From positions 1 through 7,515 of the forward strand of contig JBBIJX010000068.1 in the NCBI GenBank assembly GCA_037445775.1: a stretch of 7,515 nt of DNA, written 5' to 3'. Position 1 is the stretch's first letter. Every line of letters starts with the position of its first letter. A program made the position numbers and the translations under genes. Positions 5,234-7,515 of this stretch are shown here, piece by piece. The notes below the pieces were generated by a model. That model did not search any database. It was given only the letters and a program-made list of their open reading frames with translations, and was not told the DNA's origin. This DNA is from JBBUX01 sp037445775 (lineage in GTDB: Bacteria > Actinomycetota > Coriobacteriia > Anaerosomatales > PHET01).

Positions 5234-6763
5234 GTGTACCTCGTTCTCACAGCCGATGAAACGAAGGCGGTCGAGGAGCGAGCCGAGCGCGAGGCGGGAA
5301 TCGCCGCCGATACGCTGATGCTGCGTGCGGGTGAGGCACTCGCGCGCGCCCTGACGGAGCGTGTCCCTGATGGTCCCGTGGCGGTGGTGTGCGGTCCGGG
5401 CAATAACGGCGGCGACGGGTGGGTCTGCGCCCTGGCGCTCCATCGGACCGGGCGGCGTGTACGGGTGCTCTCGATGCGGGAGCCCGCATCCCTCAAGGGT
5501 GCGGCCGGACGGGCTGCTTCAGAGGCGCTCGCCGCCGGGGTCGCATGGAACGCGATGAACGGCTCCCCGGACGCCGCGGCGCTTGAGGACTCGGTCGCGA
5601 TCGTCGACGCCCTCCTGGGCACCGGCGCGACACTACCGCTGCGTGAACCGATAGCCGGATGGTGTCGCGCGATCGGTGCGACCAGGGCGTTCGTTCTCGC
5701 CGCCGACCTGCCCACAGGGGTCGATTCCGATACCGGCGCGGCGTCCGAGGACGCGGTGCGCGCGGACTGCACGGTGACGTTCATCGCCCCAAAGCGAGGC
5801 AACGTCCTCTTCCCCGGCGCGGGGTGTTCCGGTGAGGTCGTGGTCGAGGACCTCGGCGTGCCGGAGGAGGTCAGGTCTTGTGCGGACGCACCGGAGCTGT
5901 GGGAACCCCGGGACGCGGCGGCGGTGCTGCCCCGGCACGAGCCCGACACGCACAAGAACGCGCGTGGACGGCTGCTCATCGTCGCAGGTAGCTGGCGCTA
6001 CCCGGGGGCGGCGGTGCTCGCAGCGCGTGGAGCTGCGCGCATGGGCGCGGGATATGTGACTGTCGCCGTGCCCGAGCAGATCGTCCCGGTCATCCAAGGG
6101 CACCTCGTCAGCCAGCCGGTCGTGGGTCTTGCGGGCGGGCGTGCGCGGACTTTGTCGTCGCACGCCGCGGACGCGATCGTGGAGCTGTCCCGCGACTACG
6201 ACGCGGTGCTCATCGGGCCGGGCCTATCGCTCGCGGACGGCGCTGTGGCCTGCGTGCGAGCGGCTGTGCCGAAGATCGCCAGGCCGCTCGTCATCGACGC
6301 CGATGCTTTGAACGCGCTTGTGGACGCGGTCGAGCTGATCGACGGCAGACGGGCTCCCACTGTGTTGACTCCGCATCCCGGGGAGCTCGCGCGTCTGCTC
6401 GGATGCGACCCGTCCGAGGTCCAGCGCGATAGGGTATCCTCGTGCGCACAGCTGGCGAACTCAACGCGAGTCGTCGTGCTGAAGGGTGCTGGGACGATCG
6501 TGAGTGACGGGACCCGCCACGTCGTCAATGCGACGGGCACGCCGGCACTCGCGACGGCGGGGACGGGTGATGTGCTCGCCGGCATGGTTGGCGCACTGCT
6601 CGCGCAGGGCGTCACCCCTGTGGATGCGGCCGCGCTTGGGGCTTTCGTGCACGGGCGCGCGGGCGAGATCGCGGCCTCGGAGCTGACGCCGGTATGTGTG
6701 AACGCCGACGATGTGCCGCGTTTCGTCCCAGCCGCCGTGGCGGAGTTGCTGGACCATTGGTGA
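5234..6763 (+). CDS. nnr: Bifunctional NAD(P)H-hydrate epimerase / ADP-dependent dehydratase Nnr
   Basis: Nnr repairs hydrated, damaged NADH and NADPH. The N-terminal YjeF_N-type domain epimerises R-NAD(P)HX, and the C-terminal ribokinase-like domain dehydrates S-NAD(P)HX using ADP. From GTG at 5234 the product is 509 residues, the normal fused length. The epimerase half (about 1-215) shows GPGNNGGDG (54-62), DALLGTG (125-131) and DLPTGVDSDTG (158-168). The dehydratase half (about 225-505) shows HKNARGRLLIVAGS (240-253), IGPG (327-330), DADALNAL (355-362), TPHPGE (379-384), KGAGT (417-421) and ATAGTGDVLAG (440-450) with catalytic Asp446. It starts 57 bases after acpS, a common neighbour of nnr and alr in Gram-positive genomes. 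No promoter is evident in that gap. Confidence 0.95.
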   Translation: MYLVLTADETKAVEERAEREAGIAADTLMLRAGEALARALTERVPDGPVAVVCGPGNNGGDGWVCALALHRTGRRVRVLSMREPASLKGAAGRAASEALAAGVAWNAMNGSPDAAALEDSVAIVDALLGTGATLPLREPIAGWCRAIGATRAFVLAADLPTGVDSDTGAASEDAVRADCTVTFIAPKRGNVLFPGAGCSGEVVVEDLGVPEEVRSCADAPELWEPRDAAAVLPRHEPDTHKNARGRLLIVAGSWRYPGAAVLAARGAARMGAGYVTVAVPEQIVPVIQGHLVSQPVVGLAGGRARTLSSHAADAIVELSRDYDAVLIGPGLSLADGAVACVRAAVPKIARPLVIDADALNALVDAVELIDGRRAPTVLTPHPGELARLLGCDPSEVQRDRVSSCAQLANSTRVVVLKGAGTIVSDGTRHVVNATGTPALATAGTGDVLAGMVGALLAQGVTPVDAAALGAFVHGRAGEIAASELTPVCVNADDVPRFVPAAVAELLDHW

Positions 6764-6765
6764 GC

Positions 6766-6783
6766 GCCCGGCGGGGACCGGGC
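6766..6783 (+). other. Hairpin between nnr and the CBS gene
   Basis: GCCCGG (6766-6771) and CCGGGC (6778-6783) form a perfect six-pair stem with loop CGGGGA, two bases after the nnr stop. CCGTAGG follows rather than a T-run, so a full terminator is unlikely. It may stabilise the upstream message or slightly attenuate transcription into the CBS gene. Confidence 0.4.
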
Positions 6784-6802
6784 CCGTAGGCGGAGGGACA
6801 AG

Positions 6803-7267
6803 ATGGCCGAGACCACAGCACGCGACATCATGTCAGTCGATCCGGTCACCGTGTCGCCCGACGCGGGTGTCACCGATGCGGCGAAGCTGATGACCGAACA
6901 TCGTGTCGGGGCGTTGCCGGTGGTGGCCGGAGGCGAACTCGTCGGCATCGTCACCGAAGGCGACCTCATCATGCAGGACGTGAAGCTGCATTACCCCACG
7001 TACCTGCAGCTGCTCGACGGCTTCATCATGTACCCCCCGTCTCACGCACGCTTCGAGCACGAGCTCAAGAAGGCCGTGGCCGCGACGGTCGAAGACGTCA
7101 TGACTCCACATCCCTTGACCGTGAGCGCGGACGCGTCCCTCGAGGACGTCGCCACGCTTCTCGCCGAACGTGACGTGTCACGCCTGCCCGTCATCGACGA
7201 GGGGCGTCTAGTGGGAATCGTGAGCAAACACGACATCGTGCGCGCTATCGCTGGAGGCTTGAGCTAG
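6803..7267 (+). CDS. Two-CBS-domain protein (putative nucleotide sensor)
   Basis: The 154-residue product is essentially a tandem CBS (Bateman) module with no attached enzyme, transporter or membrane segment. CBS1 (about 6-60) includes ARDIMSVDPVTVSPD (6-20), HRVGALPVV (33-41) and LVGIVTEGDL (46-55). CBS2 (about 94-150) includes VEDVMTPHPLTVSAD (96-110), DVSRLPVID (124-132) and LVGIVSKHDIVRAI (136-149). A 34-residue linker rich in Tyr, His and Phe (about 60-93) joins them. CBS pairs usually bind AMP, ATP or S-adenosylmethionine and act as energy sensors; the ligand here cannot be read from the sequence. GGAGGG (6792-6797) gives five-base spacing to the ATG. The stop codon directly abuts the alr start, so the two are translationally coupled. 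Confidence 0.9.
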   Translation: MAETTARDIMSVDPVTVSPDAGVTDAAKLMTEHRVGALPVVAGGELVGIVTEGDLIMQDVKLHYPTYLQLLDGFIMYPPSHARFEHELKKAVAATVEDVMTPHPLTVSADASLEDVATLLAERDVSRLPVIDEGRLVGIVSKHDIVRAIAGGLS

Positions 7268-7515
7268 ATGACCGAGCGCCGCTGGGCGTGGGCCGAGATC
7301 GACCTCGGCGCTGTTCGGCAGAACGTGCTGGCGCTCAAGGCGTTCATCCGCCCCGAGACGCGCTTCATGGCGGTCGTGAAGGCGGACGGCTACGGCCACG
7401 GCGCCGTTCCCGTGGCGCGTACGGCGCTCGCTGCCGGCGCCGAGCGCCTGGGCGTGGCCACCGTTGACGAGGCGGCCGCGCTGCGGGCCGCGGGCATCAC
7501 CGCGCCCGTTCAGCT
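7268..7515 (+). CDS. alr: Alanine racemase, N-terminal part (cut by window end)
   Basis: Alr is a PLP enzyme that converts L-alanine to D-alanine for peptidoglycan. The first 82 codons are present, open at the window edge. WAEIDLGAVRQNV (8-20) is the standard start of the fold, and MAVVKADGYGHG (34-45) carries the PLP-binding Lys38. GVATVDEAAALR (62-73) continues the TIM-barrel pattern. The ATG follows the CBS stop codon with no gap, and GGAGG (7253-7257) lies 10 bases upstream. The catalytic tyrosine and the C-terminal domain are beyond the window. Confidence 0.94.
   Translation, partial: MTERRWAWAEIDLGAVRQNVLALKAFIRPETRFMAVVKADGYGHGAVPVARTALAAGAERLGVATVDEAAALRAAGITAPVQ

Noticed and set aside
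4783..5979. Long minus-strand open frame of 398 codons across acpS and nnr
   Set aside because: It is antisense to two genes with clear families. Its composition (Ser, Arg, Ala, Pro rich) is typical of shadow frames in GC-rich DNA, and no domain is recognisable.
1..7515. tRNA genes, CRISPR arrays, insertion sequences or phage genes
   Set aside because: I saw no regularly spaced direct repeats, no transposase-like frame and no tRNA-shaped segment; the window is ordinary chromosomal housekeeping DNA apart from the ribozyme.

Overview
The window comes from a high-GC bacterium (by eye about two thirds G+C). It carries a dense, entirely plus-strand run of housekeeping genes with strong G/C third-codon bias and purine-rich Shine-Dalgarno sites. 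The order truA-rplM-rpsI followed by glmM, glmS, acpS, nnr, a CBS-pair gene and alr suits a high-GC Gram-positive lineage. I favour Actinomycetota of the Coriobacteriia type, but a high-GC Bacillota cannot be excluded from this sequence alone.

Layout: (1) 1-66 is the last 21 codons of a gene that looks like truA. (2) 67-221 holds two small dyads, a near-consensus promoter (TTGACG, 17 nt, TAGAAT) and a short leader for the ribosomal protein operon rplM-rpsI (222-1058). (3) A strong intrinsic terminator (1086-1117) follows rpsI and ends only 16 bases before glmM (1134-2474). (4) The 337-base gap 2475-2811 is not empty. It carries a probable extended -10 promoter overlapping the glmM stop, then a well-formed glmS ribozyme (2551-2727) and an 84-base spacer with small hairpins before glmS (2812-4635). 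(5) acpS (4640-5176), nnr (5234-6763), a two-CBS-domain gene (6803-7267) and the 5' end of alr (7268 onward, cut by the window edge) follow closely and probably form one transcription unit with glmS.

Functionally the centre of the window is amino-sugar and cell-wall precursor supply. GlmS makes glucosamine-6-phosphate (GlcN6P), GlmM converts it to glucosamine-1-phosphate for UDP-GlcNAc, and Alr makes D-alanine for peptidoglycan. AcpS activates acyl carrier protein for lipid synthesis, and Nnr repairs damaged NAD(P)H. The ribozyme should sense GlcN6P and self-cleave the glmS message, giving product feedback on glmS and perhaps on the genes behind it, while leaving the upstream glmM uncut.

The most notable item is the glmS ribozyme in a GC-rich, apparently actinobacterial setting. 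Others are a 53-residue acidic tail on AcpS with a possible internal start, and the terminator wedged against glmM.
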